A DNA stretch of 50,312 nucleotides, taken from assembly GCA_035315685.1 (NCBI GenBank), contig DATFXR010000605.1, forward strand, positions 1 through 50,312. Direction: 5' to 3'. The position numbers and the translations under genes are program-made. The notes under the pieces are model-generated. The model was given only the letters and a program-made list of their open reading frames with translations. It was not told where the DNA came from and searched no databases. Origin of the DNA: QHWK01 sp035315685 (GTDB taxonomy: Bacteria; Acidobacteriota; Vicinamibacteria; Vicinamibacterales; CAVVIG01). Shown in pieces: positions 8,225 to 16,498 of this stretch. Numbering within the stretch: position 1 is the stretch's first letter; the number at the start of each line of letters is the position of its first letter.

Positions 8225-8341
8225 TTTCGCCCCCCACGTTCGCAACCGACGAGCCCACGCGTGGATGACGAACCAGTACAGCAGCCCCAGTGGGACCACT
8301 ATGACGATCGTGATACCGAGGACATATCGAGTCTGCTCCAT
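8225..8341 (-). pseudogene. Remnant of a membrane protein N-terminus (isoprenylcysteine methyltransferase-like?)
   Basis: ATG at 8341 begins MEQTRYVLGITIVIVVPLG and continues LLYWFVIHAWARRLR. This resembles the first transmembrane helix and following segment of small isoprenylcysteine-methyltransferase-type membrane proteins as I remember them. After about 40 residues the frame loses any resemblance and runs into the palindromic repeats and then antisense-like composition over the activator gene. I read it as a truncated gene. A short functional membrane peptide is possible but less likely. Confidence 0.35.
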
Positions 8342-8362
8342 CACGCCTGGTGAACGCAGGGG

Positions 8363-8752
8363 CTACTGTGCGTCTTTGTGTTGCGTGGCGTGGGATGCGA
8401 CGACCAGCCAGCGGCCGTCTCGCCGCACGACGACATCGGTGAAGCGGAGAACCACCGTTTGCGGCGGCGTTCCTTCGACAGTCGCCTTCGTGCGCCCCGT
8501 CACAATGGCCGTGTCCCCGTAAACGCGGACCGCGATCTGGTCGACCGACCAAGTGACCGGCGGTCCGGTTCGACACATCTCCAGGGCTTGCGGCTTCGTA
8601 AGCAGCTGAGCGTCGATGTGGGTGACGGTCCAGTCGTCGGCCAACAAAGCGCCCCATCCGGCACAGTCGTGATTCTTCCACGTCGACGCGAGCTGCGCTT
8701 CGAGTTCCTCGAGCTGGCGGACAATGGCTGGATCGGCGGTCGCCCGTAGCAT
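8363..8752 (-). CDS. Nuclear transport factor 2 / SnoaL-like (DUF4440) protein
   Basis: 129 residues. The pattern 'QLEELEAQLASTWKNHDCAGWGALLADDWTVTHIDA' near the start and 'VRVYGDTAIVTGRT...RFTDVVVRRDGRWLVVASHAT' near the end is typical of the cone-shaped NTF2/SnoaL fold, DUF4440 group. Members are cytoplasmic or exported small-ligand binding or unknown enzymes. The start at ATG 8752 is chosen because GGAGAG lies 5 nt upstream; a GTG at 8758 is also in frame. No transmembrane segment is visible. Function cannot be assigned further. Confidence 0.8.
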   Translation of the reverse strand: MLRATADPAIVRQLEELEAQLASTWKNHDCAGWGALLADDWTVTHIDAQLLTKPQALEMCRTGPPVTWSVDQIAVRVYGDTAIVTGRTKATVEGTPPQTVVLRFTDVVVRRDGRWLVVASHATQHKDAQ

Positions 8753-8935
8753 GAACACTCTCCGAGCGAGAGTCTATCCGAGGGAGGACGCCTGCCTTCC
8801 GATGCTAGCGGTGTTCGGTGCCGCGAATCGGCAGCCGTTCATTGATTCCTCATCCGTTTTTTCTCTGTCGCAAGTCGGCAGTTGGCCCGAACCGTGCACT
8901 GAACGCCTGGTTACTCTCAGCCGGGGGGAAAGGAA

Positions 8936-9874
8936 TTGGCGTTTCGACTACGACCTCAGGAATCGGTCGCACGCGGGCTGCGACGGCTTGCGCAGAATGA
9001 GCTCCGTGCCGCGCGCGATGAACTGCGGCGGACGAGGCCTCCACGCGACACGGCCGTACACGAGGCACGCAAGAGCATCAAGAAGGTTCGCGCGATCCTC
9101 GCGCTCCTCGAGGCCGACGACGGAAGCGGCGTCGTGGGCTCCCGGAAACGACTGCGCCGCGTCAGTCGAAGGTTGTCGGAGCTGCGCGACGCCGATGCGA
9201 TGACGGAGATTTTCGCCAAGCTCCGGCGCACGCATCCGCACCTGATCAGCGAGCACACGTTCGCGAGGGCGCGGCGTCAGCTGTCCACACACAAACGAGC
9301 GGCGATGGAGGCGGCTCGACGCGACGGGACGTGGAAGAACGTGGATCGACAGCTCCGCAAGGCTCGACAGGATGCCAAACGGTGGCGGCCCGGGCATCGC
9401 GGCTTCGGCGCCCTCACATCGGGCATCCACTCGATACACCAACGCGGGCGTAAGGCGATGGCACGCGCCCGGAAGCGGCAGGGCGCCGCCGACTTTCACG
9501 AGTGGCGCAAACAGATGAAGGCCCTCTGGTACGAGTTGCGGCTCGTCGAAGGTTGTACCCGAACCATTCGAAGTGATGTCGAGGCGCTTCACCGTGCCGA
9601 GACCTGGCTCGGTGACGATCACAATGTGGTCCTTCTCGTCGAAGAACTCTCGAAGGATGCCTCCAACTGCCGCGGGCTGATCGATCTCGACCGCCTGCGG
9701 ATCGTCGCCGATCGATATCAATGCGATTTGAGAAAAAAAGCGATTGCGAGCACGCGACGCATCTACGCCCGCAGGTCGCGCGAATACGTCCGAGGCCTCA
9801 AGCGCGCCTGGAAGGCGTGGCGGCGCCACGATACGAAAGCACACTCTCGACCAGCACGGCGCGAAGCGGCATAA
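8936..9874 (+). CDS. CHAD domain protein
   Basis: 312 residues, strongly basic and helical. The N-terminal 'ESVARGLRRLAQNELRAARDEL' and 'AVHEARKSIKKVRAILALLE', followed by 'RRLSELRDADAM', are characteristic of the CHAD domain. It has repeated conserved histidines and Lys/Arg and is known or proposed to bind polyphosphate. A second half contains 'DFHEWRKQMKALWYELRLVEG' and 'ETWLGDDHNVVLL', completing the two-fold repeat. The start is TTG at 8936, preceded by GGGGGGAAAGGAA; no ATG fits the domain start. There is no CYTH partner domain, so it is a CHAD-only protein. Confidence 0.85.
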   Translation: MAFRLRPQESVARGLRRLAQNELRAARDELRRTRPPRDTAVHEARKSIKKVRAILALLEADDGSGVVGSRKRLRRVSRRLSELRDADAMTEIFAKLRRTHPHLISEHTFARARRQLSTHKRAAMEAARRDGTWKNVDRQLRKARQDAKRWRPGHRGFGALTSGIHSIHQRGRKAMARARKRQGAADFHEWRKQMKALWYELRLVEGCTRTIRSDVEALHRAETWLGDDHNVVLLVEELSKDASNCRGLIDLDRLRIVADRYQCDLRKKAIASTRRIYARRSREYVRGLKRAWKAWRRHDTKAHSRPARREAA

Positions 9875-10148
9875 TGTTGATCCCGGCTCCGTCGGTGAGC
9901 GCCGTTTTGGATGAGCCCTGGCGCTGCCACAGCAGAACTCCGAACGCCATCACCGCGACAATTCTCATCGTGGACGACTGCGGCTGCTCGGAGTCTTCGC
10001 AGGACGTATCAAATCACCACGCTCTGATGACTCTTTCGCTCATCAAGTATGAGACCGCAGTGTTTTCGAACACCGAGCATTGTGGTTTTTTTGGAATGAA
10101 CCACTTACGGCAATGCAGTAGGATGCGGACTTTCGCGAAGAATCCGAG

Positions 10149-10340
10149 ATGCCGTGGAAGTGCCCCGCCTGCCAGATCCAAATCCGTCACAGCGCGAACG
10201 AAGATCGCCCGCGCCCGTACGGACAGTATCGCTGTCACATTTGTCGTCTCGAGCTTGTGCTGGATACGGCAACGAACAGGCTGACCGTCGCGCCCATGCG
10301 CGGGGACGAGCCGAACCAGAAACAGCGCCGTACCAGCTGA
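10149..10340 (+). CDS. Small zinc-ribbon-like protein
   Basis: 63 residues, beginning MPWKCPACQIQIRH with a second pair CHIC at about residue 29. Two CxxC knuckles 25 residues apart make a minimal zinc ribbon. The tail is charged and has no hydrophobic segment, so it is cytoplasmic. I have seen closely similar small proteins in acidobacterial genomes but know no function for them. The ribosome-binding site is weak. Confidence 0.7.
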   Translation: MPWKCPACQIQIRHSANEDRPRPYGQYRCHICRLELVLDTATNRLTVAPMRGDEPNQKQRRTS

Positions 10341-10402
10341 ACGCGCCGATCGAGCGCAGGTGCGCTTCCCGACCCTGAATCACGACAGGCGTCCGGCTCA
10401 GC

Positions 10403-10575
10403 GTCCGATGGACCGGGATGCCGGCCTGGAACACGAGCACTCACCTGACGACACGTGGCGGCTCGTATCGTTCATTCGCGCTGTTCCACACCTGAGGCGT
10501 GACGACCTCGAGAGCGCCGGCCCGGGCGGCGCAGGCGAAGCTGCCGCGCATCATCATCACGAACATGAACGCTGA
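10403..10575 (+). pseudogene. Frameshifted C-terminal remnant of a cytochrome c protein
   Basis: One frame reads RWTGMPAWNTST (10406 on), matching the methionine-ligand region 'GxRxTGMPAW' of small c-type cytochromes. Around 10435 the match moves to another frame, which reads HSPDDTWRLVSFIRAVPHL and then a His-rich tail HHHHEHER ending at 10575. No haem CxxCH part is found upstream, so only the last third survives, with one frameshift. Confidence 0.5.
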
Positions 10576-10667
10576 TGTGGTTGGCGGACCGACCTCCTGT
10601 TTTCCGATCTATCTAAAGGGGGCCGGTAGCACAAGACCGCCGCGCCCAGGCTCGGAGGTCGTCGCTG

Positions 10668-11594
10668 ATGCGCGCACGTTTGGTTCTGGCGCTCTCGATT
10701 GGGTGGTTGTTCGTGGGACGGGGCGCGGTTTTCGCCCAGCGTCCGGCGTCCGTTCCCGACCTGCAGGGCACGTGGAACGGCTCCACTCTCACGCCGCTCC
10801 AGCGGCCGCAGCAGTTCAGAGATCGGTCCACGTTCCCGCCCGAAGAGGCCGCCGAGTACGTGCGGGCATCCGCGGATCGCATCCGCAGCCGGCTTCCGAC
10901 GTCGATCGATCGCGAGATGCAGATCGATCTCGATGACGCCTTCGTCGAAGTCGAGAACATGCCTCTCGACGGCCTGCGCACGTCGCTCGTCGTCGATCCC
11001 GCGAACGGGATGCTGCCGCCGCTGCTGCCGGTGGCGCAGGCACGAATCGCCGCGCGGCCCAAACGATCGTTCGACGATCCGGAAACGTTCGGGCTCGCCG
11101 AGCGGTGCCTGCTGGGGAATTTCGGCGCCAGCGGCGGCTCCCTGGCGTCGCCGCCGATGGTGCCGTCCGCAGCGATCCCGTCTTTTTACCGAATCGTACA
11201 GACCACGACGCACGTGCTGATCTTCAGCGAGTGGGTGCACGATGCCCGAATCGTCCGGCTGAACGGCACGCACTCCCCGCCGGCCATCCGGAGTTGGCTC
11301 GGGGATTCGATCGGACACTACGAAGGCCAGACGCTCGTCGTGGACACCACGAACTTCCGCCGCGACACGCATAACCTCGACTCCGGCGAACGCCTCCACG
11401 TCGTCGAGCGCTTCACGCGCGTCGATGCGAAGACGCTCCGGTATCGCGTGACCGTCGAAGATCCGGACACCTGGGCGAATCCGTGGACGGCCGAATGGCC
11501 GTTCAGAGCGGTCGATCTCCCGCTGTTCAGCGTCGAATGTCACGAGGGCAACTACGCGATCGAGAACTTCCTCCGAGGGCGCGCGTGCCGATGA
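10668..11594 (+). CDS. Secreted protein of unknown function
   Basis: 308 residues with a clear signal peptide (MRARLVLALSIGWLFVGRGAVFAQ, cut after AQ). The mature part starts 'PDLQGTWNGSTLTPLQRP' and later has 'FYRIVQTTTHVLIFSEWVHDARIVRLNG' and 'SIGHYEGQTLVVDTTNF'. I recognise this pattern from a large acidobacterial family of secreted beta-rich proteins with no assigned function. GGAGG lies 9 nt before the ATG. It converges with the MerB-like gene, with 61 bp between the stops. No catalytic motif is evident. Confidence 0.75.
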   Translation: MRARLVLALSIGWLFVGRGAVFAQRPASVPDLQGTWNGSTLTPLQRPQQFRDRSTFPPEEAAEYVRASADRIRSRLPTSIDREMQIDLDDAFVEVENMPLDGLRTSLVVDPANGMLPPLLPVAQARIAARPKRSFDDPETFGLAERCLLGNFGASGGSLASPPMVPSAAIPSFYRIVQTTTHVLIFSEWVHDARIVRLNGTHSPPAIRSWLGDSIGHYEGQTLVVDTTNFRRDTHNLDSGERLHVVERFTRVDAKTLRYRVTVEDPDTWANPWTAEWPFRAVDLPLFSVECHEGNYAIENFLRGRACR

Positions 11595-11655
11595 ACGACG
11601 GGCGCAAGCCCCAAACCGCTGACCGACAACCCCTTCGTATCAGCCGGTACGGCGT

Positions 11656-12339
11656 TCAGAAGCTGTCCGCTCGAGGATCCCAGAACCGGTCGGTGAGGCC
11701 GATCTGCGCGAAGATCTGCCGAATCTCGTTCGCATCAGGCCGACGCGCCTGAGCGCTCAAACGATTCGCGTACCAGGCCACCGCCATCTGCCAGAGTTGT
11801 GGAAGAGTCGCCGTGGGCCGCCGCGGTAGTTGACGAACTTTGCACCATTGGTCCAATGCGTCTTCCGACCGGAAGAACAGCATCGTGCTTCAGGTGAACA
11901 CGATGTCGTTCCACCATTCCGCCGCTGGAACGACGCAGTGGAACAGCCATCCCGAAGGCGGCGGCCCGTCCGGGGTGAGATGGAGCACGAGCGGTTCGAG
12001 CGTCTGGTCGCAGCGGGAGAGCACATCACCGGTCCCGCCGAGCGCGCTGACGACACCGAACGCATCCCACGCGCAGTTGGCAAAGTACTGCGTGCCATTC
12101 ACTGTCACCTGATGCTGTGTCGGGACGCCGGAAAACGGCGGTGCCATCCGAATGGAGACGAAATCGCCAGCCGGGACGAGCATCCGTTTCGCGTAGAGAC
12201 GGTGATACCCCTCCCTGACTAGCTCGGTCGTGGCGCCAATCGCGTCGCGCATCGCATCGACGGTGGGAGACTGACCCGTGCTCGCGAAGTGCCGATACAC
12301 GGCTGTTCGCAAGGCGATATCAACTGCGTTGTCGTCCAT
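11656..12339 (-). CDS. Selenoprotein: organomercurial lyase (MerB)-like protein, UGA = Sec at a catalytic position
   Basis: 227 residues including Sec150 (TGA at 11890-11892). Residues 1-65 form a winged-helix-like N-terminus (TVDAMRDAIGATTELVREGYHRL). The core has NCAWDAFGV with Cys89 and Asp92. After the UGA the same frame gives FT-U-STMLFFRSEDALDQW and runs to a stop at 11656. In plasmid R831b MerB the catalytic residues are Cys96, Asp99 and Cys159; here the equivalents are Cys89, Asp92 and Sec150, with similar spacing. 'U-x-x-M-x-F-F' lines up with the MerB 'CCHVHFF' segment. MerB enzymes break carbon-mercury bonds in the cytoplasm; the true substrate here is unproven. No merA, merR or merT lies nearby. 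ATG 12339 is preferred over GTG 12351; neither has a strong ribosome-binding site. Confidence 0.88.
11855..11892 (-). promoter_or_regulatory. UGA plus bacterial SECIS-like hairpin (MerB-like gene)
   Basis: After UGA (11892-11890) the mRNA reads 5 nt, then a lower stem GAUGC (11884-11880). UGU follows, then the upper stem UCUUCC (11876-11871), loop GGUC (11870-11867) and GGAAGA (11866-11861). A single C and GCAUU (11859-11855) complete the lower stem. The loop begins 20 nt after UGA. GGUC is also the core of the E. coli fdhF SECIS loop, which likewise has a two-part stem. Confidence 0.85.
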
Positions 12340-12698
12340 ACTCAAAGCCACGCGAGTCCGCTGTCAAAATGGAAAGTGCCGTTCAGGTGACCGGCCACGT
12401 TCCCGGATCGTAGTCAAATTGTGAGCCGCGGGAATCACCGCAGAGCTCGGCCTCGTGCAGGCTGTTCAACCCGGATTCCACGGACACCCGCTGTCGATCG
12501 GGGCCGAGACTTCGTCCGCCCTGGCCACGATCGCTGTTTACGTAAACGCAGGCTGCGCACCGCTGAGCAGTGTCCGTCTCTGCAGTTGCCACATCATCCA
12601 GCGTGGGTGGCGGAAAATTCCAATGAAAACGCGCGTTCGACATGACGTCTGGCGTTGGCTCAGGCTTTGCCCATGCGGTCTGGGATGAGAGTGACATC
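12340..12698. other. Divergent intergenic region with a 12-bp palindrome
   Basis: This lies between the start of the MerB-like gene (leftward) and the UDP-GlcNAc dehydrogenase (rightward). It holds a perfect palindrome GTTTACGTAAAC at 12536-12547, a plausible repressor site for either gene. TTGACT (12412-12417) and TTGACA (12362-12367) on the minus strand may be -35 elements, but no good -10 follows. No coding frame with a ribosome-binding site was found. Confidence 0.4.
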
Positions 12699-14072
12699 AT
12701 GACGACGCCAGCAGCGGCACTGAGTCTGCAGCAGAGGATACACGCCGGCGAGATTCGCGCCGGCGTGATCGGGCTGGGGTACGTCGGCCTTCCGCTCGCG
12801 GTCGAATTCGCAGGCGCCGGCTACGAGGTCGTCGGCCTCGACATCGACCCGCGCAAAGTCGAGACGATTAGCGCAGGCCGGTCATACATCCCGGACGTGC
12901 CAGACGCCGACGTCGCGAAGCTGGTCGCCGCGGGCCGACTGCGCGCCACGACCGATTTCTCGGTCATCGCCCGCCTCGACACCGTCAACATCTGCGTGCC
13001 GACTCCGCTCCGCAAGACCAAGGATCCCGACGTGTCCTACATGGTCGCGGCCGTCAGCGCCGTCGCGACGCATCTGCATCCAGGCATGCTCGTGATTCTC
13101 GAATCCACCACCTACCCGGGGACGACGGAGGAGCTCGCGCGGCCGCTGCTCGAAGCCGGCGGACTGAAGGTCGGACGCGACTTCTTCCTCGCTTTTTCGC
13201 CTGAGCGCGTCGATCCGGGCAACCCGCATTTTCGCACGGCCAATGTCCCGAAGGTGGTTGGCGGCACGACGCAGCTGTGCACCGCGCTCGCGCGCACGCT
13301 GTACGAGCGCGCGATCGAGCGCGTCGTCACGGTGGGATCGACGCAGGCGGCCGAGATGGTCAAGCTGCTCGAGAACACGTTCCGCGCCGTGAACATCGGC
13401 CTCGTCAACGAAGTCGCGATGATGTGCGACACGCTCGGCATCGATGTGTGGGAAGTCGTGGATGCTGCGGCAACCAAGCCGTTCGGCTTCATGCCCTTCT
13501 ACCCTGGGCCTGGACTCGGTGGCCACTGTATTCCGATCGATCCGTTCTATCTGAGCTGGAAGGCCAGGCAGAGTGGATTCGAGGCGCGCTTCATCCAGCT
13601 CGCCGGTGAAATCAACGGCCAGATGCCGGACTACGTCGTTTCGAAAGCCGTCGACGCGTTGAACGAGCAGCGGAAGTCGGTCAACGGTTCGCGCGCGCTC
13701 GTGCTCGGCGTCGCGTACAAGCGCGACGTGGACGATGTCCGCGAGTCGCCGGCACTCGACGTGATGAAACGGCTGCACGACAAAGGCGCTGAGGTCGCGT
13801 ACAGCGATCCGCATGTTCCGTTTCTGACGGCGGAGGCCTGGCACGGCCCGCACGCGCTGCAATCGGTCGAGCTCGATCGCGAGACGCTCGAGCGGTTCGA
13901 CACCGTCGTGATCACCACGGACCACAGCGCGTTCGATTACGACCTGATTCTCCAGTACAGCCGGAGCATCGTCGACACGCGCAACGCGCTGCGAGCGGCA
14001 ACGCGGGCGGCGCCAGACGTGATTCGGCTCGGCGCGTCCGGCACGATCCGGCCGTCGGCGATCGCGGCGTGA
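12699..14072 (+). CDS. wbpA: UDP-N-acetyl-D-glucosamine 6-dehydrogenase-type nucleotide-sugar dehydrogenase
   Basis: 457 residues. The Rossmann motif GLGYVGLPLAVEF (near residue 25), 'VPTPL', 'ESTTYPGTTEE', 'FSPERVDPGN' and 'KPFGFMPFYPGPGLGGHCIPIDPFYLSW' define the UDP-glucose/GDP-mannose dehydrogenase family. The catalytic Cys is in GGHC. The long 'FGFMPFYPGPGLGGH' version is typical of WbpA/UDP-GlcNAc dehydrogenases. It oxidises the C6 of a UDP-HexNAc to the uronate with two NAD+, for polysaccharide or O-antigen synthesis in the cytoplasm. ATG 12699 is used because family similarity starts there. No other polysaccharide gene adjoins it. Confidence 0.9.
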   Translation: MTTPAAALSLQQRIHAGEIRAGVIGLGYVGLPLAVEFAGAGYEVVGLDIDPRKVETISAGRSYIPDVPDADVAKLVAAGRLRATTDFSVIARLDTVNICVPTPLRKTKDPDVSYMVAAVSAVATHLHPGMLVILESTTYPGTTEELARPLLEAGGLKVGRDFFLAFSPERVDPGNPHFRTANVPKVVGGTTQLCTALARTLYERAIERVVTVGSTQAAEMVKLLENTFRAVNIGLVNEVAMMCDTLGIDVWEVVDAAATKPFGFMPFYPGPGLGGHCIPIDPFYLSWKARQSGFEARFIQLAGEINGQMPDYVVSKAVDALNEQRKSVNGSRALVLGVAYKRDVDDVRESPALDVMKRLHDKGAEVAYSDPHVPFLTAEAWHGPHALQSVELDRETLERFDTVVITTDHSAFDYDLILQYSRSIVDTRNALRAATRAAPDVIRLGASGTIRPSAIAA

Positions 14073-14166
14073 GGATTTCATGTCGCTCTCGTCGATCGCC
14101 GGCATCGTCCCCGCTGGGACGTCACGCTCACGGACGCCGCGGGCGTCGTCCAGCCCGCCAGTAGTG

Positions 14167-14192
14167 GCGATGGCTGCCTACGCAGCCATCGC
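14167..14192. terminator. Bidirectional hairpin between wbpA and lon
   Basis: GCGATGGCTGC (14167-14177), loop CTAC, GCAGCCATCGC (14182-14192): an 11-bp perfect stem with a 4-nt loop. It overlaps the lon stop codon and lies 95 bp after the wbpA stop, where the two genes converge. There is no T-tract, so termination efficiency is uncertain. Confidence 0.5.
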
Positions 14193-16460
14193 GAGGTCCA
14201 CTGGCTCCAGCGCGAGTCCGAGAACCTGATCGACGGTTTCCACGCTGTGGAAGCGCATGCGATCGCGAACGTCCGACGGGATGTCATCCAGGTCGGGCAG
14301 GTTGCGCTCGGGGACGATGACCTCGGTGAGACCGGCGGCTTGCGCGGCCAGCACCTTCTGCTTCAGGCCTCCGATCGGCAGCACCCGGCCCTGCAAGGTC
14401 ACCTCGCCGGTCATGCCCACGGTGCTCCTGACCGGGCGACGCGTGAGCAACGACGCGATCGCCGTCACCATCGTGATCCCTGCGCTCGGCCCGTCCTTCG
14501 GGATCGCGCCTGCGGGGACGTGCACGTGCACATCACGTCCCTCGAATGCGTGTTCGTCAATCCGGAGTTCCGACGCGTGGCTCTTCACATAGGTGAGGGC
14601 GATCCGCGCGGATTCCTTCATCACCTCTCCGAGCTGACCGGTCAGCACGAGGCCGCCCTTCCCCGGCATGGACGCCGCCTCGACGAACAACACATCTCCG
14701 CCGACGCCGGTGACGGCGAGCCCGGTCGCCACGCCTGGCACCGACGTTCGCACGGCGGCCTCGTGAAAGACCTTGGGCCGTCCCAGGGCCTCGCGAACCG
14801 CGTCGACATCGATGACCGTTGCACCAGACTCGGGCGCTGAGGCGATGGTCGTTGCCGCGCGTCGAAGCACCGTGCCAAGCTCGCGCTCCAGCTGCCTGAC
14901 TCCCGCCTCCCGCGTGTAATCGGACACGATGAGGCGCACGACGGCGTCGTCCACCGTCACTTCATCCGCGCGAAGCCCGTTCCGCTCGACCTGGCGCGGC
15001 CACAGATGACGACGGGCGATCGCCACCTTCTCGTCGGTCGTGTAGCCATCGAAGCGGATCACCTCCATGCGGTCGAACAGAGGACCCGGAATCGTGTCGG
15101 CAACGTTCGCGGTCGCGATGAACAGTACCTGCGAGAGATCCAGCTCGACGTCGAGATAGTGATCGCGAAACGCGTGATTCTGCGCCGGATCGAGCACCTC
15201 GAGCAGCGCCGCCGACGGATCGCCGCGCCAGTCGGCGCCAAGCTTGTCGACCTCGTCGAGCATAATCACAGGGTTCATCGTGCCGGCATCCCGGAGCGCC
15301 CGCACCAGCCGCCCAGGCAGCGCGCCGATGTAAGTTCGACGATGTCCGCGGATCTCCGCCTCGTCGCGAACGCCGCCGAGCGACATGCGAACGAACTGCC
15401 GCCCGGTCGCCCGCGCAATCGATTCGCCAATCGACGTCTTTCCGGTGCCGGGAGGGCCGACGAGCGTCAGGATGACCCCGGACCGTCGGTTCTCGATCAT
15501 CCCGCGCTCGCTGCGAAGCTTCCGCACCGCCAGGTACTCCGTAATCCGGCGCTTGACATCGTCGAGGCCTTCGTGATCGGCGTCGAGTACCTCTCGCGCG
15601 AGCGTCGGATCGAGGTGCTCCTCGGACCGCCTGGCCCAGGGAACAGCCAGCAGCCAATCGAGGTAGGTGCGAATCATGGCCGATTCGGCGTTCGACTCGC
15701 CCATCCGCGCGAGGCGATCGAGCTCTCGCGCCGCCTGCTGTTGCACGGCGTCCGGCATGCCGGCATCGGCGATCTTCTGACGGTACTCGGCGACCACAGA
15801 GTCCTCCGACTCGCCGAGCTCCTTGCGGATCGCGTCCATCTGGCGGCGGAGGAAGTATTCGCGCTGCTGCTTCTGCGCGCCGCCTTCGACATCGTCGTGG
15901 ATGCGCTTTCGAACCTGCAGCTCTGCGAGCCGCTCCCGCTGGAACTGGAGCGCCAGCGTCAATCGTTCGACCACGTCCAGCGTTTCCAACAGCTGGCGCT
16001 TCTGCGCGAAATTCAAGTCGGGACTGTATCCGGCCGTGTCCGCGAGCGGCCCGGGTTCGACGATCGACCGCAGAAACGCACGGATCCGTCCGTCGTCACC
16101 CCGCAGTTCCAGGATCTCATCGACGACCGCGCGGTATTCGCGTTCGAGCTCGCGCGTCGCGCTCGGAGCGGGCACGACGTCGGGGCGGGGCTCGAAGTCG
16201 ACGCGCAGCACACCATCAGGATCAGCCGACGCCGCGCCTGGAATCGCCCGATGCAGCGGCATCAGCGACACCGCGAACCCGCGGCCCGCCACCCGCACGC
16301 GCTCAGAGACTTCCGCTTCGACACCGACCTTTGCATATGACTGGTCCTGCCGGGGCACCAGGAGGACCCGGGCGTCGTCGCGCACGTCGACCGTCAACGT
16401 GACCGGCATGCCCGGGAACACCACGGTGTCGTCCAGCGGGACGATTCGTAGCCTGTTCAT
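14178..16460 (-). CDS. lon: ATP-dependent Lon protease
   Basis: 760 residues, the usual LonA size. It has an N-terminal substrate domain starting RIVPLDDTVVFPGM and a coiled middle region (about 190-270, QREYFLRRQMDAIRKELGE). The AAA+ module has Walker A GPPGTGKTS (about residue 347) and Walker B PVIMLDEVDKLG. The C-terminal protease has the Ser-Lys dyad region PKDGPSAGITM (catalytic Ser) and 'GGLKQKVLAA' (Lys). It degrades misfolded and regulatory proteins in the cytoplasm. The promoter on the minus strand overlaps that of marR. The ATG lies only about 3 nt from the predicted transcription start and lacks a ribosome-binding site, which suggests a leaderless or near-leaderless mRNA. Confidence 0.97.
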   Translation of the reverse strand: MNRLRIVPLDDTVVFPGMPVTLTVDVRDDARVLLVPRQDQSYAKVGVEAEVSERVRVAGRGFAVSLMPLHRAIPGAASADPDGVLRVDFEPRPDVVPAPSATRELEREYRAVVDEILELRGDDGRIRAFLRSIVEPGPLADTAGYSPDLNFAQKRQLLETLDVVERLTLALQFQRERLAELQVRKRIHDDVEGGAQKQQREYFLRRQMDAIRKELGESEDSVVAEYRQKIADAGMPDAVQQQAARELDRLARMGESNAESAMIRTYLDWLLAVPWARRSEEHLDPTLAREVLDADHEGLDDVKRRITEYLAVRKLRSERGMIENRRSGVILTLVGPPGTGKTSIGESIARATGRQFVRMSLGGVRDEAEIRGHRRTYIGALPGRLVRALRDAGTMNPVIMLDEVDKLGADWRGDPSAALLEVLDPAQNHAFRDHYLDVELDLSQVLFIATANVADTIPGPLFDRMEVIRFDGYTTDEKVAIARRHLWPRQVERNGLRADEVTVDDAVVRLIVSDYTREAGVRQLERELGTVLRRAATTIASAPESGATVIDVDAVREALGRPKVFHEAAVRTSVPGVATGLAVTGVGGDVLFVEAASMPGKGGLVLTGQLGEVMKESARIALTYVKSHASELRIDEHAFEGRDVHVHVPAGAIPKDGPSAGITMVTAIASLLTRRPVRSTVGMTGEVTLQGRVLPIGGLKQKVLAAQAAGLTEVIVPERNLPDLDDIPSDVRDRMRFHSVETVDQVLGLALEPVDLAMAA

Positions 16461-16469
16461 AGTGACGCC

Positions 16470-16498
16470 AGCTTACGACGATTACTTTAGTTTGTCAA
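16470..16498 (-). promoter_or_regulatory. Sigma-70-type promoter of lon
   Basis: On the minus strand the -35 TTGACA (16498-16493) and -10 TAAGCT (16475-16470) are separated by 17 bp. The predicted start is about 16463, 3 nt before the lon ATG. The -35 box overlaps that of the marR promoter on the other strand. Confidence 0.6.

Noticed and set aside
9880..10014. Short minus-strand frame starting MRIVAVMAFGVLLW opposite the CHAD gene end
   Set aside because: Has a signal-like start but no ribosome-binding site and it runs antisense into the CHAD gene; unsupported.
10083..10107. GTGGTT...AACCAC stem around a T-run as a terminator of the CHAD gene
   Set aside because: The T-run is inside the loop, not after the stem, and the loop is 11 nt; not a standard terminator.
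10668..11594. Possible link of the secreted protein to the MerB-like selenoprotein
   Set aside because: The genes converge and share no promoter; adjacency alone gives no functional link.
11890..11892. TGA in the MerB-like gene as a pseudogene stop, with 11656-11883 as a separate small gene from ATG 11883
   Set aside because: The 75-codon tail starts mid-domain with no ribosome-binding site, is in phase with the first part, and the stop falls exactly on a catalytic cysteine column with a SECIS-like hairpin.
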